Positions 50,514-63,505 of a stretch of DNA of 64,000 nt are shown here, piece by piece. The DNA comes from Pelodera strongyloides. Its lineage: Eukaryota > Nematoda > Chromadorea > Rhabditida > Rhabditidae. A program made the translations under genes and the position numbers. Below the pieces are notes generated by a model that ran no database searches, was not told the origin of the DNA, and saw nothing but the letters and a program-made list of their open reading frames with translations. The stretch spans positions 248,001 through 312,000 of the forward strand of contig JAANDG010000095.1 of NCBI GenBank assembly GCA_036852015.1, written 5' to 3'. The number at the start of each line of letters is the position of its first letter. Position 1 is the stretch's first letter.

Positions 50514-53500
50514 CTATTTCGTTAGATATTGTGTCCAATGTGCTGTTTTTGTTTTGGTTTCGTTGAATGTTTCGATCTCCTGATCGGTGATTGCAGTATA
50601 CGAAATACGACGTCTGAGGTGCAGTTCGTCTTCCGCGAGAGATGTGGGAGTATTTCTGCCGTTTACTGACTGGAATCAAAGATATGGTACTGATTGAGCA
50701 TGTGACTGCTATGCCAACCGAATCAAAACAAGCTCAAATTAGAAAGTGGAATATCGAATTCAGCATACATTTGGGATGTTCTCAAGGGGTTCCCGTTGGG
50801 TGGTTTTGTCTTTCCTGTTGAATGTATATGTATTTACTTTTTGTCTTCCAATAAACCATATTATTATTATACCTGTTGTGGTATGTGAATAGTTTCTTCA
50901 TCATCATCTGCTACATCATCCAGGTCAAGCAGATCAGCCGTTGATGCCTCTCTTTTCGAGACTTTTCGACTATCGATCACAAACGTTTTATATATCAAAG
51001 TCTAAATTTAAAGTTATACAGTTATTTTTCTTTAAGACTATTGAGCACAAACACTTAAGCTAGTAAACTCTCAAGTCGCTTTTCGAATGAAAGTGTCGCT
51101 TTCAGCAAGCGTGTCTAACAGAAAGTAGGGCTTTTTTCCAGCGCAACGGATATCCGGATTAGTTTCAATGATTAAAGGAGCACTACAGAAGTGTCATGTC
51201 AAATCATATAGTTTCTCAAATTCATCCATTTGGGTGTGAGTCACCAATACTTGACTACACTGTCAAATGTCAAAAAAAAACGTAAACCTTGACCTTTGTC
51301 TCGAATTTCCCATGTACGTGATAGTTGAATACTTCTGGTGAATTATTGTCAAGAGAGTCGATCGTGGATTCAGTCACGAGCAAGGTCATTGGCTGAAAGA
51401 AGGACAACTTAAAACATAAGAAAATATTCTAGCACACTTGTTTCCCTTGCGTAAACCCAAGTATTCTCGAAACAGCGCTGAGAAAAAGGGCTGGATTTTT
51501 GACATTCTGCCTACCTGAGCCTTCCTTTCCATGGTATTCGCGATTGTTACAGTTTCTCCAAAAATGTAATATTTTGGGAGTTTGTTGCCGATAATCGAGG
51601 CAGTGATTAGGCCGCTGTGAGCCCCGACCCTGAAAGGAGTATTCACTAAAATGATCACTTGAAACATTGGATATTGCAGAATTTGGTGTGATTTTTGTCT
51701 GATGAGGTCGACGTGCAACTACCTGATTTGCATCTTCAGCTTCTCGTCCTTCTCGCCAATTCCTTGTATGACTTCAATAAGAGCAAGACCGCAGTCCAAC
51801 GCGTATTCTGCATGGTGTACGGTGCGGAGAGGGGCGCCAGAAACAATCAGGAACGTATCACCAATTGTCTCCACCTAAGACATTAAAAAAAAGTTCCATG
51901 ATCTTTTTTATGCAAATAAAGGAATTATACCGTGTGAATGATGGAACATATGTTAAATATTTAATGATTCAAAAGTTTTTTAAGGGACATTAAAGGACAT
52001 TAAGTGCCGCCTCAGCCATGTTTTGAATTTTCGTCGCAAACTAAATATTGGGGATTTGGGGCTTTGGTTTTGGTCCCCCGCTCGACCAAAACCCCAATTT
52101 TTCGCATCCTAAATTCATTTACTATTTAACATATGTATCTCTGAAAAATGACCTTGGTCACTCCCGCCCTGATGATTTCCGCATCAAATGAAGTATAGAC
52201 TTCATTGAGAGCTGATATCACATCAATGGCATTCAGTGCGGCACAAAGTTGTGAAAATCCAACAATGTTCGAGAAGAGCACGGTCACATATTCGATCGTC
52301 TGAAAATAGCAGGGCAAACGTAACTAATTTGTCTCTCGATGCGTCCTTAGAACAGACGTGGTGTTGTATATGACGACTGGTTAAAAAAGAGGGAAATCTA
52401 ACCTCGCAACACGGCACCGCGCTCTCGCCTCCGGCCAAATGTTCGGAAATTGGCTTGGGCAAAAGTTTGTAGAGAATACGATTCGTGCGACGTCTTTCTT
52501 TTCTCAGAAGACGCAAGTTTTCCTTCATGTTCCGGGATTTTTGTTCCTCCTGAAATAATATATACAGAAAACAACAATAAAGAATCTGATGGTCTGATTA
52601 ATTTTTTGATCTTAACGGATGAAAACTCGCCTGATGCATAAGAAGTCTTAGTTCGGCCTGCTGTTGCGTGGACGTCAAAACAAGGTCTCGACTACTATCG
52701 TGCAGGGCAAAATCATTGATGTACAGACCAGAGCGGTACATCTGACTTAGGTTCTGCATGCTGTAATTCACTCATTATTGTTTGAAAGAAAGCGCTGATA
52801 TCCGTATCGAGCAATTTGTCATCTGGAACTCGTCGCCTACTGCTCAGGACCTCTGCGGAACATGTCATAAGCAAACATTGAACCTGTATTTTCACCCTAG
52901 AATAAAGGTGCACGCTCTTGAAGTGTAAAACAATTTAAAAATTTTTATTTTCAATCGACAACCCAAGCTACCCAATCGCTATCCACTTACACTGGTATCC
53001 CCATAAAACAGATGCTCTCCCACTCCTCCATATAGAACATTTGTCCCTTCAGCACGAGGAATTTCTCCCGCTCTTTGTCTGACATATGCGCTCGCTCTTC
53101 TTTCACTGAAATATCACAAATACACATGCGTCGCTTATGTTGTGATTAAATTTGGGTTTTTTAAAGTTGACACTATTGGAGCAAATTTGGTGTATGCCCA
53201 CTCTGTTCAGGATCCGTTTTGTTGTACGTACTGAACTCGTCATCATCCCAGATTGAACTTGCCGACATCAATTCGAAGATATTATTGGAATGTAGCATGA
53301 TCTAAACGAAGGTGTAGATGTAAGAAAAGCCCTTTACTTAATAGAAAACTAGGCTCGAAATTGGAAACATATTAGCAACAAAAGAAACGCTCTTACCTCT
53401 TCCCAACGCAGTCGTATAAACGGTCGCATGAGGACGAACTCTTGGTTAACCTTCTTTCCGACCAGGTTTGGCATCACTCTGGGATCAGTTACATTTTTGC

Positions 53501-54801
53501 CAACGCTGGTAATTAATACCAAAAAATATCCTCTAGCTTTAGTCGTTTGTTAATAAGAATGTCACCTCAATAAACCGATTCCAACGTTCCTAACCCGCAT
53601 TCCTCTGTTGAAAACAATGATAAACGGGAAGATATCAAAGAAGATATCTGAAGTGATTCGGATCTTGTCACGAAGTTCTGGTGTCAGACTTGCGAACGTC
53701 CAATTCTGTAAATAATACAGTAGTGCTAATTGTGAAACGAAACATAGGTTTGGAACGAAGTATTAATGACTGCCGAACACACCGTTTTGCTATAGTAAAC
53801 ATTGTTGAAGTGTAGCCTCATGATCACATGCTCCATTGATTGATCAGTCTCGTGATCAAGCAGTTCAATTTCCACATCGGTCTGGAAGAGCTCCTTGCTG
53901 ATGTTCGTTATCTGCCCTTTCACATAGTGTAGGAAACCGCGGCGACGACTTCTGAATTAATAAATATATCATCAGTTATAAAAAAAGTTTATTATTCAAC
54001 TGATTCAGAAGGGCCCTCTGTTTTTCATTCCGCCGTCACTTAAAAATACGTACCTTGGCACATTGTCAAATTATCAGAAAGCCGGGATGGAGAAAATTCC
54101 ATAACGAAAGGAAAAACAGTAACCTGTAGTGAAGAGTGAGCCCAGTTCGACTCTCATGTTCACAGTAAAATGAGGGAGGTTTTAGCTTTGGAAAGGAAAA
54201 GCGAAGATATTCGTGCAAATTATCCAATCCATTCAGAAACTCTGGGAATGAACGGCCAAGAACGCGAACGATCTGGAAAAAAACATATTTCATATTAATC
54301 CAATGTGTGTGAAATCCTGCTGTCGGCTGTTCAGGCCATTGTTGAAACAAGGACCTTACCTTATGGAACTCATACTTGGCTAAAAATCGATAAAACGAGT
54401 AGCCGATGTTGGTGGTGATAATTTCTATCGATTCCCCAGTGACATCATGAGTTGCCCAAATCAGTTTGTGAGGCAGGCCTGGAATTGGATTTCTCACCAA
54501 TCGTTTCTTTAAAACTAGTCAATCGAACAACAGTTTTTAGTAGATTTACCTTCTGAATAAACCTCGTCCATTGAATAATGGTCCTGCTCGATGCCGGACA
54601 CATACTGAAAATGTATTACGAAAAATAAATAAAAAATCACAATAACAATAAACGTCTGCATGTATGATGTATGCTGTAAATCATTAAATAAATTCAATAC
54701 TTAAAGTTAGATCGTCAATGCACCTTGACTTCGATCCATATCGCATCTCCATATTTTTCGCGTATGTAGGTGACAATATGGTCAATAATCAGACCATACA
54801 T
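50514..54801 (-). CDS. Soluble guanylate cyclase beta-like protein, degenerate active site
   Basis: Seventeen exons (54801-54724, 54604-54550, 54478-54360, 54272-54124, 53951-53783, 53705-53566, 53505-53397, 53301-53232, 53105-52991, 52760-52631, 52549-52403, 52299-52153, 51874-51723, 51629-51515, 51392-51288, 51001-50873, 50669-50514) give 694 residues. An HNOB haem domain starts at the typical MYG; His104 (LDNLHEYL) matches the proximal haem ligand and Tyr133-x-Ser135-x-Arg137 the haem-propionate motif. An HNOBA region and signalling helix (to ~427) lead to a cyclase domain at ~428-625. There LFSD is LFSN (Asn438), and the catalytic Asn and Arg of VNxxSR are Thr555 and Thr559, while VETIGD keeps Asp482. 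GTP turnover is therefore doubtful. The tail is acidic (LLDLDDVADDDEE). The donor at 51288 could instead be 51294. The intron at 52550-52630 has a GC donor. Nematode relatives (GCY-31 to GCY-37) sense O2/NO in neurons. Confidence 0.92.
52066..52093. repeat. Intronic inverted repeat
   Basis: GGTTTTGGTC at 52066-52075 pairs with GACCAAAACC at 52084-52093 across an 8-nt loop. It lies in the guanylate cyclase intron between 51875 and 52152. Confidence 0.7.
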
Positions 54802-57800
54802 TCCCAAGGCTGGCAGCTACTAAAACTGTTACTTTGTAGTTTTGAACGTATATTGATTATTTTCTAGTAAACATTTTGGACCTCCCTACAGTAAGAAAAA
54901 GGGAAAAGGGCTTGAAAATGACTATACAGCCTTGTGGATCAAAATATTTAATGTAACTGATATTGAGACGGATATTAGTAGTCGTAGCACTTCCGATTGC
55001 ACGCATCCGGAAGCAACAAATTAGTATACTTAACGAATCTTAATATGGTCAAATGTACAAAGAGTTTTAGTTTATGTGCAAAAAAGCAGACCTGAGATCA
55101 GAATTTGCAATATTCTGTAGTCTACGAAGGGTCTGTCAAACTACTAAAGCTTGCAAAGAACCTATCCTGTACCACGTTATGAACACTAACCAATTTAGAG
55201 TTGGTTTTATTAAGAGTATTCTGACACGCCAGTCATATTTCCTGTTCTATTTATTTATTTATTTTGGCTCTATTGGACGCTAGAACGGACGATTGATATA
55301 GTTCTTGCTATTTCATTGAAGCCATATTTTACTACGTTGACAACCCATCATATGTAGTGATATATGTAGTTAAATACATAACTCGAATGTGTTGTAAACT
55401 TTATTATTGCCCACTCTCTAGAATCGACCCCTATGTTCACCGCTGTCACTTTTACTACATCAGACAAGTCGGTAATCTCTCATTAGAGTTGCGAGTTGCG
55501 CAAGAACTGTCCTGGAGCACTCGAAGATCGATTTTGGTTTAGTAAGTTGACCCCCTCCACCCAGATTATGCAACGCTCACCCTCTAATTTATACAAAACG
55601 ACATAACGATTTGAATAATAATCTACAAGTATTAGCTTACGCATAGTATAACACATGTCACTCACGTGGGGCGAGTGATTTTATTCATTTCTTTCAGAGG
55701 GTATGCTTTGTTTAATAATTAAATCTTATTTCAGCACGTACGCATCACCAGGCTTCGGTCAAGGATAAGAATGTTCAATAAAGTATTATTATATACGCAG
55801 TGGATGGTAATTTGAGTAGTATTTCACATATTCTTTTATTTTCGCACGTGAAAAACCCATCGAAAAAGTTGGCAAATTTTAAAATGTAACATAGCGCTAA
55901 ATGTGTCATTATAAAACTAGTTTATTTCCGGTTTTTGCTTTAAAAAGGTTTAGGTTTGGTTCCTCTTTGATCCGTGTTTTCCCTGTAAATGATAATACCT
56001 AAATTGTCCGTGAACATTGGATCCTATAATTGCGATTATAATTAGCATATTATAAATTTCAGTGTACACATTTCCTGATTATGTGCCCATTTTCAGCTCG
56101 CTCCGTTTCCTTTCCCCAATAAGCATCCGAATAATGATTGAATATTTCGCTGACAGGGAGACACGATTGCTTTGTCTGCAACGGCACCTCACTTCTCTTT
56201 ATTGAATATATATATAATATGTCAATCGAGCTTCGACTGATTGGCACAACAGAAAATGACAGAGGTTTCCTCAATAAGATAAGCAGACTGAAGACATCTC
56301 ATACTACTCAATACTACCAATACGTAAACGGACAATGAATGGTCTAGTTGTGTAACATATAAATCCCCCAATAAACTAAGCATGTGTTTATTTGGGGAAC
56401 AATATCACTTATCATTTCCATACGGGATTATTGTACACATGCGTTACATAGTGTTTGTCCGTACACTTCGATAATCAATGCAAAGTTGTGTGGTGGACAT
56501 GTGCATATTGCGCCGATGAAACCACATTTTGTGAGTGGTTTATGCACATTAATGAATTGCGTATGCCGCGCAAATAACTGGACATACAGACAGTACAACC
56601 GAAAAATTTTTTGAACACTTTCACACGCAGTTGCACTCGAGCCAAATGAATCTTTAGTACATTAAATAACCGCACCTTCTTGAATAAAGTGTTTGATATA
56701 AAGCTAATGGCTTTTATGATGTTGCCTAGTAGAACTACGCAAGGTACAAAAATTTAGTTTTTAAAACCATGCATTCGAATATGTCTCAACCACCGGAAGG
56801 AAATAGAAAACGTTTTTAAGTCCATCGTTCCACTGTATATTATCACCCCTTCCTTGAAGTTCCTTCGTTGCATTGCGTATGTGCGGTGTTCCCCCCGGAT
56901 GTTCGCGATTGCGGCTAATAGGTCGGAAAAGAGGCAAACCGTGCAGGAGCAGAGCCGGTGTTTATCGAGTGCATAAACCGTCGGCCGTTCACCACTGGCT
57001 ATCGATTGATAGGCTTCTCATTCGTTTACTTTTTCTCTCTGTGTCTCTTCCCCATTGCACGCATTCCTTTCCTCTCTTCTGCCTCTCTTATCTCTTCCCC
57101 CTTCTCTGATTTGCAAAAGCCCTCAACTAGTCGCCTTTCTATGAGAAGCTCGCAAGCGATAACGAAAACAACAGAGACCGAGCGAGAGAAAGAGACCGCT
57201 AGAGGACAATATGTCATAAAGAGAGTCTAGACGAGCAAATGATTTGCGGTGCAACACTGTAGACAAAGGATTCCATGCACCACATACAATATGGAGAGAA
57301 TGTATTGGTTACTGTACTGAATATTTACGAGCGCCGATATATACACTTATTGATTTTCATGTGGCAGGAGCCTGGGAATATTCAATCAAATTCAATGAAA
57401 AAAGTGGGCCCGCTCCTTTTATCGACGTTGCTAAAGAGTTCCTTAGTGTGCGGTTAAGAACAAGCACTAAATGTCTTTGAATACTTTATCCATGTGGAAA
57501 CGAAAAAAAAAGTTATAAATCCACAAAATACAAAAAAAATAAGTCGATTATTGTTCACGTCGATTTGCAAGCATATGTAACATCAAAATAACAGTAATAG
57601 CTAGATACAAGTGTAGAAGATTTTAATGTTATGTTAAATTACTACGAGGTAAACCGACACAGCTTAAGAAAACATCATAACCATAATGCAATTAACTAAA
57701 CAGTCAATTAAGATCCGTTGTTACTGTTTACATCGCTTACTATTTACATGATTGAAGACTAATGGTAAGCAGTTTCCGAACGAGAAACTTGCATGAAACC

Positions 57801-58064
57801 CATGCAAAAATACGAACATGTTTGCTACTGTGTTCACGTCTATTTACAAGCAAATTTAAAGGTAATCGGAAATAAAACCAATAGTTCAGATACCAGTGTG
57901 GAACATTTTAATTGTGTTTGGGGAAAGATTACGAGCGAAAGTGAGATACATTTTAAAAAATATTCGTAAGAATGCCATGTATAATCGTTATACTTATACT
58001 ATCATGCCGGTTGCATGGTTTTATTATTGACAGGATCCATGTGAGCTGTTCGCGAGCATTCAGC
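54802..58064. other. Intergenic region 5' of guanylate cyclase
   Basis: About 3.3 kb with no recognised gene. It includes a G+C-richer patch at 56.87-57.0 kb, a CT-rich tract at about 57030-57110 and a GA-rich tract at about 57160-57205. These could be promoter or chromatin elements for the cyclase gene, or simple low-complexity DNA. Confidence 0.4.
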
Positions 58065-61000
58065 CTAGAAGTAGACCCTCAGTGCATCACAAACAGACGA
58101 CTGTTCCGAACAGTACGGACATTTGAAGCGAAAGTTCCTGAAATTAAAATTTATTATAGTTTTTTAGAAAGGAGTGTACATTTCAATTCAGCGATCTAGA
58201 TAAATTAGTAATCAACGACATAGTTCTCGGCAATTATGTTTCATTGCGCAGGGCTTTAATGATAAATTAAATGCTTACTACACGACATATGTAAACCCCT
58301 TCATTCGATCCAATTCTTGCACATTTATGTCTGGAAATTTGCGTGTTGAATAAACTTGTTTTGATGTGGTCTTTGCAACTAGACTCTTCTTCTGTTGTGT
58401 ATGGTGTTGACAGTGGTCTATTCACTGCAGACTCGAGCCTAGTTGAAAAGACAGCTCCACCACCCTGTTATATACGGCGGTAGTAAATTTGTTTGATTGC
58501 ACCCGACCAGGCCCGAGTATGCTAATATACGTTGAGTTGGTAGCCGACACACACGGAAGTGGTGCGCGGACTGTATGGCGAACCACTTGCGCAATAGAAT
58601 ATGTTGACTGAGCCCGAGGTCAGAGGTCACGCTCACGGCACTAGAGTGAATGCACACTTGCACCCGAATGTACTTAAACTGGACCGCGCACAGCCGTATT
58701 ACACTCTAATTGCGATTGAAACAGTGAGATAAATAGGTATTCAATAGCGGATTTGCAGTAGATAACTTCACTTGTTTTTATTTTGTTTTGTTAAACCACA
58801 TGACAGGCTCGAGTAATGAAAGAATCCAGCTTCTTTTCCAAAGTACACGCATATTTCCGTGTACCTTTCGGTAATGTCAATCTGCTAAACTAATCAATTT
58901 ATTCTTCAATAGTGAAATTCCCCGTGTGTCGATGATGTCACCAAAAATCACCAAAGTCTGGGTATGTGAACTGTGGAACGGTTGTTTATTTGAAACTGCG
59001 CGCCCGCACTTGCCTGTCCCCCTCCCCACGCGCACACACATACGTTCCCTAAGTACTCCTATACGATTTGGGTCGAAACGGGGTGTCATGGTTTCTCATG
59101 ACTGTATACACATTGCATCCTTTGTCACTCAACACTTTTCATCTATTATCATTCAATAGATGATACTTTTTCTTCTCATTATAGTACTACTGTTTCAGTT
59201 ACTCATTTCAAATACTTCCTGATCTATTAAACATTGAATCGGCGCAATGCGTCCGTTCGGCTGAAAGGCCGAAGATCGGCCGTGAAGTACACAATGTGGT
59301 CTGTATGAGAAATCAATTCCAGAATATATCTTCCTAAGCGCACTACGGAACCTCCACATTTCTTTTTTTGCTTAACCATCCACTGCTAAACGAGGGGTAA
59401 TCGATGTTGGCGGTAACAAGTGTAAAGTCTCCCCAATGCACCCATATTCTCTCACCCAATGCAACAAATGAAAGGAAAGTCCGTACAAGAAAAAGTCCCC
59501 GATGCTTCTCTCGTTGCAACACTATTGCTTTGGAGGAAACAAAAAACAACAGAAATGACTAACGACCGTACGTTATACAGCGCCCCTTCGCTGTGCTTCG
59601 ACGTGATGGGCTCCAGCCACCACCAAAAAGCGTACAAAGAAAAGAATGCGGTCAGGAAAATATCGAGAGGGGCGAGAAAAATAGAGATGAGAGAGATGAG
59701 AGAGATAGAGTGTGGGGAGAAAGAAAACTATTCAACACTTGTTCAATCAATATATGCACTGAAATACACGGGAATATCATGCTTGCTCGTTGGGAAATGA
59801 ATGAGCCCAGCCTTTTAAATGTTTTTGAAATTGGAAATTTTCCCTAAGTCCTAGATCAAATATGTGTTTGTTCACTAAGGTGGCATTTCGAAATAAAATG
59901 CGGTGACTGCAGCATTACTGCATATAGGCAACCGGAAACTGCTTCACTTGAAATGATTAAGCTGAAAATTTGGCAATTTCTAATTTGTTCTCAATAACTT
60001 CCTTATTGGTGTCTTGATTCTTTGCCGCTAAGATCCAATGTCCTTCAATCAGGTCACTTGAAATCAGATCGCAGCGAAAGACAACTGTCGTAAAAGAAAT
60101 AACCTAATTTATAATGGCGAGCGAGATGCCCGCCGCTCAGTCAGTAAAAGAAAACAGTCAGGATGTAGAGAAAGCAATTAGGAACTTCGAATGCAGCCAA
60201 AAGTTTAACAGGAAGTGAAAATCTTGCAGCAATTCCCAAGAATGCATAGTTTACTATTTTCACATTACGAAAACTTACATGCACTAATTGATTGTCAGGA
60301 TTTACGCGAGTTAATAGTGATTACCTGGCAAAGTCATTCAGGTCCATTCCTTCTCGAAAACGAAACATCCCAACCCTTAAAGCATCGGTTAAGGCTATGG
60401 ACATATAATACCCCCTACGATATTTTGGGGCTTGACGATCTCGCATGGAAAATTATACCAAATACTGGGACATTTCTCAGACATCTCAACGTAATTATTC
60501 CTTATGAGCACCAGTCGTAAGAAGATGCAAAGGATGGGAGATATGTTGTAAAATGCACAGATCGTAAACTCTGTATTGCCCCCCTCCTTTTTAGTCCTAA
60601 TAGAGTCCTAATATGCTCAATTTGCACACCCGGAACCCCGTCATCGCATTCCCCCCAATCACAATGTATTTGCTTGAATGAGTGTGTACAGCAAATCTAG
60701 TGGATGGTTAACGGACGGTGAACACATTTGTTGACACAGCGACTTACAAGAGAAGACCGGCCACCTTCAGAAAATCTCGACTACCGAACCGTTCACTGCA
60801 TATTAAAGACCACCTAATTGAGGCGGTCATAAACGTGACCTGTCATCTCATTGAGGTCTGGTGATTGATTGCCAGTTGCAGATTGCAATCACAAGTTATC
60901 AAGATTGGTGAAGACTCATCAAGATGAACCATATATCATTCATATCATGCCCAACAAATACGCATAACTTACATGCAAATGTTGAGTCAAAAGTACCAAT

Positions 61001-63505
61001 GCCAATGTTGACAATCACAATCAAGGATCGTTAATAATAGATGGTTTCGTTATGAATGTTGGCCGAAAAACGACTGTTAATTCTCGCAGAATGTTCACAC
61101 AACTTCACACAACCACACATCACAGTGAGGGAGACAACACAGATCTCCATTTGACAACATAACCCTTCTGACTGTTGCCCTTTAGTAGGACATTTCGTTG
61201 CATGCACATCGGCAAAGCATTTTTTACCGAAGCAGTGAAGCATTTTTAAATATATGTGCACATAACACTAGGTTGTGAAGCATGAAGGTATCGATTTGAA
61301 TAAGTTTCTTCTCGTGCAGTAGATCGATAAACTATATTAGTAATGAACAGAAACTCACTTGTCATATGTGGCCAATTTGTTGAGGGCATCTCGCGAGATC
61401 ACATGTCCACAACGAAGCCGCATCGGAGGGTTTTGATCGGTGGCTTGTTGACGCAGAATTGGACAAGTAAATGTCGAATGATGAGCTTCAACCTAAAAAG
61501 CGCACATGCTGATAGAGAAAGAACATACACCCAAAGCAGCACCCCCCCCCCCCCCCCCCCCCCTGGATCGGAAAGCTACTTCTGTGTTGCGCATGGATAA
61601 GCCAACTTTATACTTACGGGGAACTCGATCGGCAGCTCATCACCGTTGAACAGGAAGTCCTGACGACCGGCCATCACAACTTTCAGGTTTAGAAGCGTCG
61701 GAACCACAGTGGCACCAACTTGCACTCTGAAATTTTCAATAGGAATTTGGGCTTGTCTACCGTCATCAAAATATGAAACATGGCGGAAATCTGGCCATCA
61801 TTACGTAGAAAACTCACAATCCCACAATGTCATTGAATTCTTTGTACAGCGATTCGGTCATGCGCATCTGAAGAACGGGCCACGCATAAGGGGAACGGAA
61901 TAGATCGTATCTAAACAAAAGAGTTATCAGAAAGTCGACATGAGGTCATATTGCTATCTTCATAATAAATAGCGAAATTGACCTTGGATCATCTTTTTTG
62001 GCCAGAAAAGCGCCCATAATGAATGGGATTTCCTTGTCGCGTCCAAGTCCGGACAGTTTCTTCGATAGCGCGATTGCATCCTTTACGTTTCCTAAAGCAA
62101 CAATGTCAATCACTTGCCCCCTCACTTTGGTACTTCGACCGTCGTCAATAAGATGCTGTCCCTTCACTGGGAATGGGAGCTATACAAGAAGTGTCCCAGG
62201 GACTGGTTCCTAACCCTCACTCACTCAACATACACAATGATGGTCTTTTATGAAACCTCCGTCTTCGAGCATCCGATCTTTGCTCTTTTTTTCCGTTGCA
62301 AAACGAAAATAACAACTGTTTCTGGTAAACAAGACCTTCAGATAGACAGGAATGCTTGAGAACATGGATAATTAAACGCCCTTTGCCATTAATAAAAGTG
62401 TTTGGAATAGTTCAGAGGATTAAGTTAGCGATCAATAGATATCAGGTTCTCAGTTGCTTGAAGATGCGAATATTTAGTTTAGTTCTCGAATACCGGGTCT
62501 GTTCCTTAACTTACAATTAGAAAACAACTGCATGTGAATATTTGTTGAGGTGTTGCACAACATGAAGGTCCACCTACCTTGTTGGATCAAATCAAACATT
62601 TTCTGGGCGATAATGTCAAACTTCAGGCTATTCTCGTTGGGCGCGACTTGATCGAAGTAGCAAAGTGATGAGTTGGGAGCATCTCGACTGAAAACATACC
62701 CAGCTACAATATTGAATGTCATTATTGGACCATCCACAGAAATACATTAAACACAGTCGCATCTTCAGGCACCCCCAGGGTCAAACCGATTGTCCTTCTT
62801 ATTCAAAGTCTTGAATTACGGTGATTAGTCCGTTTTCTTTATTCACGAATACACAGCCTATGCCCGGTTTGACTCCCACAGTTCGACGTGTGAAATAACA
62901 AAGCGCAGAACGGCGGCCCTTCTTTTGTTTTTATGCGACGCCGCGTTATTGAATCGCGACCTTTCGAGCCGGCACTCGTATAAAAGTGCACAAAACATAG
63001 ACTGGTTGGATGCCCAGAGATTGCAGACAGACGAGAGATTCACAGAAACGATGGGCACTAGAGAAGGTTACAACCAGCCCGAATTCCCGCAGCCGTTCGT
63101 TTTGATGAATACAAGGAGTAGGTAAGTAAATAAACTGTATACATATTTGAGGTACATGTTTATAATCACTTAAACGGTGATGCGTAGCCCTGATCAACAT
63201 GTCAGTTGTTTGAGAGAGTTATTCAGGTTTTATGTATAAGAAGTCCTCACCTAGCGATTTGAAGGCATTGATCGAACATTGCGAATAATTATGTACCTGG
63301 ACTTTGCAGCTTCATTCTGCTCTGTAGAATCGTCTCCCGTGTCGCTATGGTCTCTCTTGCTTGGGCCAAAGCCATGTTCCTGCAATAAGCCATATAAAAC
63401 AACCACAATTGTTTTATTTGTGAACGCAAAACTCGCAGTTCCCGGAGAGTTCGGATCCCAGTACCTTCTCGTCCCGAGCAAGGCCCAATACAGATCACTA
63501 TATCT
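58065..63505 (-). CDS. RMND5/Gid2-type E3 ubiquitin ligase, C-terminal part
   Basis: Eight exons (63505-63465, 63379-63297, 62703-62578, 62091-61983, 61910-61818, 61726-61618, 61492-61359, 58137-58065) join in phase into 255 residues ending in TAG. The last half matches RMND5 closely: ELPIEFP, then the variant RING core with [29 protein letters not shown] and KCPYC near the end. In the GID/CTLH complex this protein pairs with MAEA/Gid9 to ubiquitinate substrates. The preceding helical CRA-like part includes [19 protein letters not shown]. The two right-most exons are weaker. The N-terminal LisH/CTLH part is missing and must lie beyond 64000. The final intron (58138-61358) is ~3.2 kb and splits the RING domain between the Cys-Gly-His and Cys-Pro-Tyr-Cys halves. 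Confidence 0.88.
60212..60517 (+). pseudogene. LRR-like exon nested in the RMND5 intron
   Basis: On the strand opposite RMND5, a 306-nt open segment is bounded by an acceptor (TTTAACAG) and a consensus donor (GTAAGAAG). It has leucine-spaced pieces such as [10 protein letters not shown] and [11 protein letters not shown] that resemble leucine-rich repeats of the F-box type. No start exon or following exon was identified, so it may be one exon of a nested gene or a decayed fragment. I label it pseudogene provisionally. Confidence 0.25.
61542..61563. repeat. Poly-C tract
   Basis: Twenty-two consecutive C residues in the RMND5 intron between 61493 and 61617. The length may be unstable or mis-sequenced. 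Confidence 0.9.
62977..62983 (+). promoter_or_regulatory. TATA-like box
   Basis: TATAAAA, about 70 bp upstream of the ATG at 63051 of the candidate + strand gene. On its own this is weak evidence. Confidence 0.35.

Noticed and set aside
59459..59847. Overlapping + strand frames with GA-rich coding
   Set aside because: The open frames come from low-complexity GAGA-type sequence within the RMND5 intron.
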